The notes under the pieces: generated by a model | The model's input: only the letters and a program-made list of their open reading frames with translations | What the model was told of the DNA's origin: nothing | Database searches by the model: none | Made by a program: the position numbers and the translations under genes | Shown here: piece by piece, positions 9,269 to 16,946 of the stretch | Layout: each line of letters starts with the position of its first letter | How positions within the stretch are numbered: position 1 is the first letter of the stretch | Origin: Desulfotruncus arcticus DSM 17038 | Lineage (GTDB): Bacteria; Bacillota; Desulfotomaculia; Desulfotomaculales; Desulfallaceae | Assembly (NCBI RefSeq): GCF_900113335.1 | Contig: NZ_FOOX01000022.1 | Coordinates: 1 to 64,000 of the forward strand | DNA length: 64,000 bases | Direction: 5' to 3'

Positions 9269-9795
9269 GCCAAACACTCCTTTCAAATTTTACTTTGCAT
9301 CAGCCCGCATGGGAAAGCATGTTATATATTTACTTTATGAAGTTATGGCTTTAAAGTTCTGGAAATGCATTAATACAAAAAATAATTTAGTGCTCCGTCT
9401 GGCCCCGCGTGATGATGTCGGCACCTTGTAGGAAAAATCTGTACCAATCTATAGTAAAGACAACAAAGAAGGTTTTTTGCAACATTCCCCAGATGATTAT
9501 AATCAGGGAGTGTTTCACTATAAGCGTTCTCTCATGCCCGTTGATATTTACTATTTTTGAAATTAGAAGAGGAGTAACTATTGAAGTCATTTTTTACCTG
9601 TATCATCAAGCTTTAGAAGAATGCCCTTGAGCTTTTGCGGAAACGGCATCTCCATTTTTGCGGCGTTTTCGAGGATGCTAATACCTAAAAATGGCTGAAA
9701 GCGTGACCTTGATAAAATAATTTAAATTGAGGTGTTGCAAAAAGATTTGTGGATTGTCTTTACATAATAAGAAATGCTATTAAGGAGGGTTCCTA
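9269..9795. other. Long intergenic stretch, no clear gene
   Basis: AT-rich sequence between the aminotransferase and a small leader ORF. A 73-codon plus-strand frame (9409-9630) has an atypical composition and no ribosome site, so I do not call it. No hairpin or repeat stands out. Confidence 0.4.
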
Positions 9796-9837
9796 ATGAA
9801 ACAGGGTATTATTATCAATAAAGAGAATAATTACTAA
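9796..9837 (+). CDS. Possible 13-aa leader peptide
   Basis: AAGGAGGG at 9782-9789 sits at the ideal distance from ATG 9796. Fourteen codons (MKQGIIINKENNY, stop) follow, then a second AAAAAGGAGG for the next frame at 9850. A good ribosome site on so short a frame suggests a leader peptide or the remnant of a larger gene. Confidence 0.25.
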   Translation: MKQGIIINKENNY

Positions 9838-9849
9838 AAAGGAGGCATC

Positions 9850-10023
9850 ATGATCAAAAAAGCTGTTAAGTTTAGCTTGTTGGTTGTTTTGTTAATTTTT
9901 ATCCTTGCAATTTCCATAAATATATTTACCATTTACCAAATCAATCCCGCCATTAAACTAAAGGGTGCAATGAAGAATGACCTTCAATTGAATGCTTCTG
10001 TCCTTTTTTTATTTCAGCACTAA
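9850..10023 (+). pseudogene. N-terminal remnant of a chemoreceptor-like gene
   Basis: AAAAAGGAGG precedes ATG 9850. The 57-aa product begins MIKKAVKFSLLVVLLIFILA, a membrane anchor with a cytoplasmic basic end, followed by TIYQINPAIKLKG. This is how methyl-accepting chemotaxis proteins and other membrane sensors start. After some 40 codons it loses similarity to anything and stops at TAA 10021. The same 5' sequence is split around the phosphatase gene at 5866-7911, so two broken copies exist and no intact one is in the window. Confidence 0.55.
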
Positions 10024-10305
10024 TTTAAGATTGGTGTCCCCAAAGGATTGAGATTCTCTTGTCTAACAATTTTTGTTTGATTTTTGAAAATAAAAATTGG
10101 TTTAGATTGTTCAGAGTTCTAAAAAAAAAGATCTGCCCGGTAAAAATGTAGAATTATTTGCCAATCTCTTTGACCACCAGTTGTAAATTTGTTAAGGGGT
10201 TTCGGATGTTAACATTAGGTTGGTCGGACGGGCACTCTTTTGTTAATTATAATGAGCAGTAGTTTGGCTGCTAGTTGCACCTATTATTTGTATTTTAAAA
10301 ATCCG

Positions 10306-11079
10306 TTATGGATTTACAGAGAGTTCTGTTTCAATATTCTTTTGAGAAAATTCATACCAAACAACATCTTTTTTTCCATCTTGTTCTTTAATGAAAGAAT
10401 TAAACGATTCTTTTGTAACGGGTTTATTATTAATGTAGTATGATATGGTTATGCTATCATTGTTTTGACTTGACTTCATATACCCTAATATGTCAGTTTC
10501 ATAGGCATTTGATTGGAATTTCAGTTTTCCATATCCATTATCTGCTGCACCGTTTGAATACTGAAATGTCCCGTCTGTTTTAAGCCCTTCTAAACCTCTG
10601 TATACAATATTGTATCCATAAACTGCACCATTCATATAATGCAAGACTTCGTAAAACTCTGGATTATTACCTACTGTTAATTCAAGAACAACTTCGGGCA
10701 CCTTGTCACCATCCATGTCAAGTACTGTAAAGTGTGTTACTTTGAAGATGGCTCCATAAATCTCTTTGTTAGTTAAAAAGTCATTCAAAGATAATTTTTT
10801 CTTGTTATCTATGCTGAAAAATTCAGCATTATTTAGCAATACTGCTTTATATGCTTCTAATACCGAATTATTATTAGATGGCATCTTGGTCTTTGTATTT
10901 TCACTTTTGCTGTCTGAAGAAGGGGAAGAAGAACTCGTTGGAATACTGGTGTCAGTAATTTTGTTACCACTTGCACTACTGCTATTGTTTAGGTTTAAAT
11001 TGTTTTTACTGCTCGAACACGCAGTAATTGAAGTACTTAACAGGAACACAAGAAGTACACGCATAATTCGTGATTTCAT
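10306..11079 (-). CDS. Secreted lipoprotein of unknown function
   Basis: A 257-aa exported protein. The N-terminus has a signal peptide with a lipobox-like STSITAC, and the mature part begins with a low-complexity Ser/Asn/Lys linker of about 45 residues. The folded part contains FTVLDMDGDKVPEVVLEL, an FG-GAP-like Asp-rich turn, and EVLHYMNGAVYGYNIVYR. This pattern recurs in Firmicutes lipoproteins whose role is unknown. AGGAGA precedes ATG 11079 on the minus strand. Base composition is AT-rich. No operon partner. Confidence 0.65.
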   Translation of the reverse strand: MKSRIMRVLLVFLLSTSITACSSSKNNLNLNNSSSASGNKITDTSIPTSSSSPSSDSKSENTKTKMPSNNNSVLEAYKAVLLNNAEFFSIDNKKKLSLNDFLTNKEIYGAIFKVTHFTVLDMDGDKVPEVVLELTVGNNPEFYEVLHYMNGAVYGYNIVYRGLEGLKTDGTFQYSNGAADNGYGKLKFQSNAYETDILGYMKSSQNNDSITISYYINNKPVTKESFNSFIKEQDGKKDVVWYEFSQKNIETELSVNP

Positions 11080-11236
11080 CTAAGCTCTCCTTTTAAAAAT
11101 ATAGATTGCATTTTAACTTTATCCTAATTATAACATCAATTTCAAGATAATGTATAACCCCTGGCGGGAAACTATGTCTTTCAGGGGTAATATTTCAATA
11201 ATAGTAAAATAATTTCCAGTTCTATAGGTAGCCAGG

Positions 11237-11280
11237 TGCTGTATTTTTGTTGGCCGAAAATGCTGTATTTCTATTGACCG
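11237..11280 (+). repeat. Tandem 20-bp repeat resembling an IS21-type end
   Basis: Two units, TGCTGTATTTTTGTTGGCCG and TGCTGTATTTCTATTGACCG, are spaced by four bases and differ at three positions. IS21-family ends carry repeated elements of this general look (TTTNTNTTGNCC). No istA or istB is present, so if it is an IS end it is a relic. Confidence 0.35.
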
Positions 11281-11320
11281 CTAACAGGGGTTACGGGACA
11301 GTTGTTTATAGCGAAGAATA

Positions 11321-11354
11321 CCCGATTTCCTTTTCCTTGGAAATCGGGCATTTT
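11321..11354 (+). terminator. Hairpin, possible terminator
   Basis: CCCGATTTCC (11321-11330) pairs perfectly with GGAAATCGGG (11339-11348), followed by CATTTTATT. It lies downstream of no obvious plus-strand gene, so it may belong to a lost one. Confidence 0.5.
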
Positions 11355-11477
11355 ATTATTTTCGAGGTTTACTTTATTAACAACATGGACCTGCTATTAG
11401 CCCAGAGGTTAGTTTTTGCATAAATATGGAAGGATGGTTTTTATAAGTTTTTTCATAATGTCTAATTCTTTTGGCGT

Positions 11478-11762
11478 TCATTTGTTGAGTAAATGTGTCA
11501 ACTCCGTATCTTTATTACCTTCATAAGCATCGTAAGCAGTTTTGTCGAAAATCAAGTAATCTAAAGACAAATGTAAGCAATTTGCCACTTTTACCAGAAC
11601 GGGGAGGCTCATTTGTCTCTTTCCTCGTTCCAGTTGCCTGATATAATAGTCCGAAAGTCCTAGTATTTCCGCAAACTCTTCACGGGAAAGTTTAAATTTT
11701 TCTCTTTCTTCCCGTATTTTCTGTCCGATGGCTTTGTTATCTATTTCAATGTTTTTCTTCAT
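11478..11762 (-). CDS. XRE-family HTH regulator (94 aa)
   Basis: A small cytoplasmic DNA-binding protein. Residues about 12-68 form a Cro/CI-type helix-turn-helix: IGQKIREEREKFKLSREEFA, then LGLSDYYIRQLERGKRQMS and a third helix. The C-terminal 25 residues are acidic and show no sensor domain. It is the only regulator in this accessory zone and may control itself or the divergent ATPase gene. A plain start ATG with GGGAGAG upstream is seen on the minus strand. Confidence 0.8.
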   Translation of the reverse strand: MKKNIEIDNKAIGQKIREEREKFKLSREEFAEILGLSDYYIRQLERGKRQMSLPVLVKVANCLHLSLDYLIFDKTAYDAYEGNKDTELTHLLNK

Positions 11763-11938
11763 ATTTCTTCCACTCTCCCTGTTTCGTTATACTCTATCTA
11801 AATCATGGTAATATACTAATCTTCGAACATGAACAGGACTTATCCTAATATTGTAGAAATATGTAAGAACATCATGGACTGGCATAAAGATGCAAATCTC
11901 CAGTACCCGTATGGGAATAAGAGATGTGGAGTATTACT

Positions 11939-12679
11939 ATGGTTTTAGAAAATAAATGGCAATATTTGCGCAGTATTATACTATTGCGGGATAAAATAAC
12001 TTCCTTTTCCCAGTATCCCTTTTCCTTGCCTGTGATTTGCACGTTGGAAACTCTGGAATTTCACCCAAGGGTTACTTTTATTGTTGGTGAAAACGGAACA
12101 GGAAAGTCCACGTTTTTGGAGGCCATTGCCGTAGCCTGGGGATTTAACCCGGAGGGCGGTACGATCAATTTTAATTTCCATACCCGGAATACCCACTCGG
12201 AACTGTATAAATATTTACGCCTGGTTAGAAGCGCCAAAAAACCCCGGGACGGCTTCTTCCTGAGGGCTGAAAGTTTTTACAACCTGGCGACGAATATTGA
12301 CGAACTGGGGCCGGACCTCATCAATTCCTACGGTGGGCGTTCCTTGCATAAGCAATCCCACGGGGAGTCATTCTTTGCCGCCTTTATGAACAGATTCGGT
12401 GGCCGGGGTCTGTACATTCTGGACGAACCCGAGGCTGCTCTTTCCCCGGTACGCCAGATGGCCCTGGTTTCCAGAATACACGACCTGGTCCGGCAAGATT
12501 CCCAGTTTATTATTGCCACTCATTCGCCGATTATCATGGGCTATCCTGAAGCGGCCATTCTCCAGCTTTCGGCCGGGGGCTTCGAGACGGTCCGGTATGA
12601 AGAGACGGAACACTATATGGTGATGAAGGAGTTTGTAAACAACAGGGAGAAAATGCTCAAGGTGCTGTTGATGCCTTGA
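11939..12679 (+). CDS. AAA family ATPase (SMC/ABC-like, 246 aa)
   Basis: A stand-alone P-loop ATPase. Walker A is VGENGTGKSTF, about 50 residues in. A signature-like SHGESFFAAF comes before Walker B, LYILDEPEAALSP, and the switch histidine is in IIATHSPIIMGYP. This is the layout of the small predicted ATPases related to RecF/ABC proteins, which often act in DNA or RNA repair or as partners of nucleases. GGAG at a spacing of about seven bases favours ATG 11939 over ATG 11924. No nuclease gene is adjacent. Confidence 0.75.
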   Translation: MVLENKWQYLRSIILLRDKITSFSQYPFSLPVICTLETLEFHPRVTFIVGENGTGKSTFLEAIAVAWGFNPEGGTINFNFHTRNTHSELYKYLRLVRSAKKPRDGFFLRAESFYNLATNIDELGPDLINSYGGRSLHKQSHGESFFAAFMNRFGGRGLYILDEPEAALSPVRQMALVSRIHDLVRQDSQFIIATHSPIIMGYPEAAILQLSAGGFETVRYEETEHYMVMKEFVNNREKMLKVLLMP

Positions 12680-12811
12680 GATTACCTATTAATGTCTGCT
12701 TGCCTATAAAGTGCTATTAAATACTGCGAAGTTGCTCTTTAATCCAGCTGGTGACTAAGTCATGTTTAAATGTGTAACATAAGATGCCGCATTTAATTTT
12801 TAGGCCTCATT

Positions 12812-13036
12812 TTAACCAAACCACGATTTCCATCCACTTCGATAATACATCCATCCTTTAGAGTTCTTGTGGCATTCTTTATATCCAGCACCCCTTAACA
12901 TGGATAATACAATATCCGGGTTTTCCCACCAAAAATCACTTGCTATTGAAGAGGCAAGGTAATTTTGGGATACGCATTCCCTGGCCGATTTTACCGACGA
13001 AGTTGAGGTAGCCAATATTATGTTTTCCAGCTTCAA
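12812..13036 (-). CDS. Hypothetical protein (74 aa)
   Basis: A small, aromatic-rich protein (SDFWWENPDIVLSML, GWMYYRSGWKSW). The sequence is varied and not shadow-like, and nothing overlaps it on the other strand. No clear family and no strong ribosome site. It could be the end of a longer decayed gene. Confidence 0.35.
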   Translation of the reverse strand: MKLENIILATSTSSVKSARECVSQNYLASSIASDFWWENPDIVLSMLRGAGYKECHKNSKGWMYYRSGWKSWFG

Positions 13037-13086
13037 GGGTAGAATATATAACCGGTAAAGATAATAATTATTTGGGGGTTTGCATC

Positions 13087-13341
13087 ATGTTGACAGAGCT
13101 AATTACCGGGATCAGTCAGATGACGGCGCGGGAACTAAGAGAAGCCGGTGAACCGGAAAGAAAAAAGTTGGTTGAAGCACTAACCGACCTTACCGAGCTG
13201 GGCATTGCTTTACTGCACGAAAGTCCGGAATTTCGCCAGGCCTTCGCCAGAATCCACAGTGAATTTTTGATGTTCCCCGAAAGCCGGGACACTATTGAAC
13301 AGGCGTTTACGGCTTATAACAAGTTTTGCCCGGAAAATTAA
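13087..13341 (+). CDS. Hypothetical protein (84 aa)
   Basis: A mostly helical, acidic protein beginning MLTELITGISQMTARELREA. A run of glutamate and leucine follows, then FRQAFARIHSEFLMFPESRD. ATG 13087 has GGGGG nine bases upstream and is preferred over TTG 13072. A truncated copy of its 5' end, including upstream bases, lies at 1864-1971. Function unknown; it precedes the sulfonate-lyase regulator gene but is probably a separate unit. Confidence 0.5.
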   Translation: MLTELITGISQMTARELREAGEPERKKLVEALTDLTELGIALLHESPEFRQAFARIHSEFLMFPESRDTIEQAFTAYNKFCPEN

Positions 13342-13414
13342 CCCATGCCCGATAAAAGTAAGTAATTAAAGCGAAAGAAGAGTCCGCGATGTTTTTAATT
13401 TGCATCAATAAGCC

Positions 13415-13453
13415 TTGACTTACTTGATACACAAAACTAGTATATTGGTACAG
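13415..13453 (+). promoter_or_regulatory. Sigma-A promoter of the GntR gene with TGGTAC element
   Basis: TTGACT (13415-13420), a 17-bp spacer and TAGTAT (13438-13443) lie upstream of the regulator. ATTGGTACAG follows at once, overlapping the likely start site. A TGGTAC element sits in the same place at the transporter promoter (14401), suggesting autoregulation by the GntR protein. Confidence 0.6.
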
Positions 13454-13478
13454 ATAATAATTGTAAGGGGGTAGACAA

Positions 13479-14213
13479 ATGACGCTGGATCCCCATAACC
13501 CAATTCCTTTGCATGTGCAGTTGAAAGAAGTTATCCGGACACAAATCGACAAAGGAATTTACATTGAAAAAATTCCCAGCGAAAGAGAATTGATGGAGAG
13601 GTTTCTGGTTAGCCGTTCTACTGTTAGAGAGGCGGTATCTGCTTTAGTTCGTGAAGGTGTTTTGGAGAAAATTCATGGTAAAGGCACGTTTATCAATTCG
13701 CATACGGTTAACGAGTGGTTGGGAAACATAAGTGGCTTAACCGAGACAATTGATAAAATGGGCATGAAACCTGGTAGTAAACTGCTTTCTCATGGTCGTG
13801 GTAACGATAAATCCATTGCCCGGACATTGGGAGTAAAACAATACTATGCCATTGAAAGACTGCGTTTTGCCAACGACGATGCTATTGCCATTGAAAGAAC
13901 CTATTACCGGGAAAAAGTAGGACTGGAACTGGCAAAGCAAAACCTTAATGAAGTTTCTTTATACCCGATACTGGAATCCATCGGCGTAATATTTGCTGAG
14001 GCTGAACAAAAAATCGTTGCCGATATGCCCTCCCGGAATGATGCCAAACTGCTTGAAATCTTACCGACACAGGCAGTATTGGTGGCTAAACGTGTTAGTC
14101 ACGATGCTCGTGGTAAAGTTGTTGAATTTTATAATGGTATCTTTAGGTCAGACAAGTATGCCTTTTGCATCAAACTGTCCAAAAAACCCACTATGCTTTA
14201 TGCCGGTAAGTAA
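13479..14213 (+). CDS. GntR/HutC-family transcriptional regulator
   Basis: A 244-aa regulator. The N-terminal winged helix (residues 1-70) shows IPSERELMERFLVSRSTVRE and GKGTFI. The rest is a UTRA ligand domain: IERLRFANDDAIAIERTYY and FYNGIFRSDKYAF are the usual effector-pocket strands. HutC-type repressors are released by the substrate or an early intermediate of the pathway they control. It is transcribed towards the transporter-SDR-glycyl radical operon, so the effector is probably the sulfonate handled there. Start ATG 13479 lies behind AAGGGGG. Confidence 0.8.
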   Translation: MTLDPHNPIPLHVQLKEVIRTQIDKGIYIEKIPSERELMERFLVSRSTVREAVSALVREGVLEKIHGKGTFINSHTVNEWLGNISGLTETIDKMGMKPGSKLLSHGRGNDKSIARTLGVKQYYAIERLRFANDDAIAIERTYYREKVGLELAKQNLNEVSLYPILESIGVIFAEAEQKIVADMPSRNDAKLLEILPTQAVLVAKRVSHDARGKVVEFYNGIFRSDKYAFCIKLSKKPTMLYAGK

Positions 14214-14607
14214 TTTCACTGCTTTTTTACCTACCCCGCAGGGTGATCTGACCGGGCCCCCGGCTGCTTATTTTACCCCAATCTCGAGCGGTAAGTTGTA
14301 AGTACCATAAATCACTTGTTAAAAATTATAGCGTCATTTAGATGAATTTTTTATGTCGGCTAGTTGACAGCTTAATTTGTAAAATATAAAATATCAGTAA
14401 CTGGTACGTACGTCCCGACATTGCAATGTCATTACCTCTCGTTACGCGTATATTTGTAAGTCTTTAAATTAAAAAGGAGGGGAATACGGGCAAGCAGCAG
14501 GGTGGTTTTTATTGATTTGTGCTAGTGAAAACATTCATTAAGAATTATTTTTTCTGTTCCGTTAGATAGTATCATTATAAGTTTGAAATCTTAAAGGAGG
14601 AAAAGCT
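14214..14607 (+). promoter_or_regulatory. Promoter region of the sulfonate-lyase operon
   Basis: TTGACA (14364-14369), a 17-bp spacer and TAAAAT (14387-14392) make a near-consensus sigma-A promoter. CTGGTACGTACG (14401-14412), with the palindrome GTACGTAC, lies where a repressor would block elongation. The remaining 195-base leader before the transporter contains a spare AAAAAGGAGG at 14471-14480 with no ORF after it. Confidence 0.65.
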
Positions 14608-16053
14608 ATGTCAACTAATAGTGCTAAACAGCAAGAAATAAATTTATTATCTAGAATCGACAGGCTGCCAATTACTGGTTTTCATATCAGCATTATGGCT
14701 TTATTGGTAATGGCATGGATTATCGAAGCCTTTGATATTGGTATTGTTGGCCAGGTTGTTCTGGTCCTGAAGAATATCTGGAATCTTTCCCCTGGAGACG
14801 TTGGTTTGCTGGGAACCTCCTCGACAGTGGGTATTGTAATTGGTGTATATTGCGCCGGGCGTTTGATGGACAGGTTCGGGCGTAAAAAAATTCTAATCTG
14901 GGGTGTTACATGGTTCTGTATCTTTACCGGTATCGGGGCTATCTTCCCTAATCTTTATTGGGTTGCAGCTATGAGATTTATTGCCGGTCTGGGGGAAGGT
15001 GCGGTATTTCCGATTCCCTACTTGATGATTTCTGAATTTGTCAGCGCCAAAAAACGGGGCACAATCGTAAGCTATCAAAACGCTATCCTCTGTGCGGCTT
15101 ATATCCTGCCAAGTATTGTTGGCGCCTGGGCTCTTACCGCTTTCGATTTAAATATAGCCTGGCGGGTTCCCTTTCTCATTGGTGCTCTACCGATAGTATA
15201 TGTGGGTTTATTAGCCAAATTTATGCCTGAGTCCCCAAGATGGTTGTTGCAGCAAGGGCGGGTGGAAGAAGTTAATAAACTGGTGCAAAAGTTGGAAAAG
15301 CAAGCCGGTATCGCACACGATGACGATTATATTGATGAAGGTATTGCCAAATCTTTAAAAAGTAATAAGCAAAACAACAAGGGCAGTATCGGCATGTTGT
15401 TTAAAAAGCCGTTCTTGTCACGTAGTTTAATTGCCTGGGGCATATATACCGGGACCATGATCTTCTGGTATGCCATGCTGGTATACGCTCCCACAATTTT
15501 TGCGGAAAAAGGATTTGAGATGAAGAACGCGGTTATGTTTACAGGCGCCATGATGGTTATCGGCGGGATTGGCGAAGTGGTTATCGGCCACCTGTCGGAT
15601 ACCCGGGGCAGGAAACCGGTATATTTCATTTTCAGTATTCTGGCGGCGGTTGGTTGTTTAATGTTAGCTCAATTCAACAGCCTGTCCGGACTGTTTATCG
15701 CAGGATTTGTTGCAGCTTTCTTTGGTTTCGGCACATTGCCCTGCGCCAAGATTTATATTGCCGAACAATATCCCACCTACCTCCGCGGCACCGGCAGCGG
15801 TGTAGGCGAAGCAGTGGCAAGATTATTGGGCGGCGTATTGGTTGCTTACTACATCTCTTTCATCCTGTCCGCGGGTGGCGTGAAAGCGGTATTCTGGTTT
15901 GTCGCAGTGGCCTTTGTCGTATTAGTAATCCCGATGATGCTCTGGGGCCAGGAAACTGCCGGCCGGAGCGTTGAAGAAACCGGTTCTGCAGCAGACGATG
16001 AGGTTGCCAATACTAAAATCATGAAAACTGAAACTGCTAATAAAACTACTTAA
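14608..16053 (+). CDS. MFS metabolite:H+ symporter
   Basis: A 481-aa major-facilitator permease with about 12 membrane helices. The family loop between helices 2 and 3 is GRLMDRFGRKKIL, and its repeat in the second half is GHLSDTRGRKPVYF. EAFDIGIVGQ in helix 1 is typical of the metabolite:H+ and aromatic-acid symporter branch, which takes organic anions. It opens the operon with the SDR and the glycyl-radical enzyme, so it is likely to import the sulfonate. AAAGGAGG precedes ATG 14608. Known bacterial sulfonate importers include MFS proteins, but specificity cannot be read here. Confidence 0.75.
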   Translation: MSTNSAKQQEINLLSRIDRLPITGFHISIMALLVMAWIIEAFDIGIVGQVVLVLKNIWNLSPGDVGLLGTSSTVGIVIGVYCAGRLMDRFGRKKILIWGVTWFCIFTGIGAIFPNLYWVAAMRFIAGLGEGAVFPIPYLMISEFVSAKKRGTIVSYQNAILCAAYILPSIVGAWALTAFDLNIAWRVPFLIGALPIVYVGLLAKFMPESPRWLLQQGRVEEVNKLVQKLEKQAGIAHDDDYIDEGIAKSLKSNKQNNKGSIGMLFKKPFLSRSLIAWGIYTGTMIFWYAMLVYAPTIFAEKGFEMKNAVMFTGAMMVIGGIGEVVIGHLSDTRGRKPVYFIFSILAAVGCLMLAQFNSLSGLFIAGFVAAFFGFGTLPCAKIYIAEQYPTYLRGTGSGVGEAVARLLGGVLVAYYISFILSAGGVKAVFWFVAVAFVVLVIPMMLWGQETAGRSVEETGSAADDEVANTKIMKTETANKTT

Positions 16054-16076
16054 ACTCTTTAGAAAGGAGAGACATA

Positions 16077-16913
16077 ATGAGGCTTAAAGACAGAGTTGCT
16101 TTAGTTACCGGCGGCAATGCCGGACTGGGCCGGGGAATAGCCCTGGCCTTTGCCAGGGAGGGGGCCAAGGTTGCCATATGCGGCAGAAGAGAAGAAAAAT
16201 TGCAGCAGGTGGTTAAAGAAATAGAAGCGCTGGGAGCCGGGGCGCTGGGAGTTAAAGTAGACATCACCAACAGTGAAGACGTCAAAAATATGTTTGTTGA
16301 AACAGTTGAAAGGTTTGGCACTTTGGATATTCTTGTTAACAATGCGGGTATTTTCCGATCTGATGAAGCGGGAGTACAGGACAGGAAGAACCACCTTGAC
16401 TTGGTAACCACGCCAATTCCCGCCCGTTCTCTGAGCATTACTAAAAATATGAGTGATGAAAACTGGAAAAAAATGTTTGAAGTCAACGTGCACGGTCTTT
16501 TCTACTGTACCCGTGAAGCATTAAAAATAATGGAAGATAAGGGCTACGGCAAGATTATCAACATTGCTTCAATCTCCGGTATTTCCGGTATCAGCGCTCA
16601 CAGCCCCAACTACTCGGCCTCTAAAGGGGCAGTGGTGGCCTTTACCAGGTCTTTAGGCTACGAGGTGGCCGGAGCGGGAATTTGTGTAAATTGTATTGCT
16701 CCCGGTTATATAGAAACAGACGAGTTTATGAGAGGCATTAATTCAATGGATCCTGAAACCCGGGCCCGTTTCATGCAGCTTATGCCAACCCGCCGGGTGG
16801 GTAAAGTTGAGGAATATGCAGCATTGGCCGTGCACCTGGCTTCCGAAGAAGGCAACTATATGGTTGGCCAGATTATAAGCCCCAACGGTGGCCTGGTTAT
16901 CGCGGCCAACTAA
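16077..16913 (+). CDS. Short-chain dehydrogenase, possible sulfoaldehyde or DHPS dehydrogenase
   Basis: A 278-aa SDR. The cofactor loop is TGGNAGLGRG, then NNAGIF, and the catalytic series ends in YSASK. An unusual insert of about 30 residues sits between NNAGIF and the helix starting ENWKKMFEVN, which probably shapes the substrate pocket. Only 23 bases separate it from the transporter and 33 from the glycyl-radical enzyme, so they share a transcript. SDR enzymes are known to reduce sulfoacetaldehyde to isethionate (IsfD) or to interconvert dihydroxypropanesulfonate enantiomers (HpsO); either would feed the lyase. It might also reduce the carbonyl product. The choice is inference. Confidence 0.7.
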   Translation: MRLKDRVALVTGGNAGLGRGIALAFAREGAKVAICGRREEKLQQVVKEIEALGAGALGVKVDITNSEDVKNMFVETVERFGTLDILVNNAGIFRSDEAGVQDRKNHLDLVTTPIPARSLSITKNMSDENWKKMFEVNVHGLFYCTREALKIMEDKGYGKIINIASISGISGISAHSPNYSASKGAVVAFTRSLGYEVAGAGICVNCIAPGYIETDEFMRGINSMDPETRARFMQLMPTRRVGKVEEYAALAVHLASEEGNYMVGQIISPNGGLVIAAN

Positions 16914-16946
16914 AGGGTTAAGTATCATTAAAAAGGAGGAGACGCC

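Larger units (their letters stand above)
11080..11477. other. Intergenic stretch with a tandem repeat and a hairpin
   Basis: Between the lipoprotein and XRE genes lie a two-unit direct repeat at 11237-11280 and a hairpin at 11321-11348, described separately. No credible coding frame was seen. Confidence 0.4.

Noticed and set aside
9409..9630. 73-codon plus-strand ORF
   Set aside because: No ribosome site, odd residue mix and no recognisable motif; it lies in an AT-rich intergenic stretch.
5870..9970. Repeats at 5870, 7871 and 9850 as attachment sites of a mobile element
   Set aside because: The two halves at 5870 and 7871 are different parts of one sequence rather than direct repeats of each other, so they do not mark element ends.
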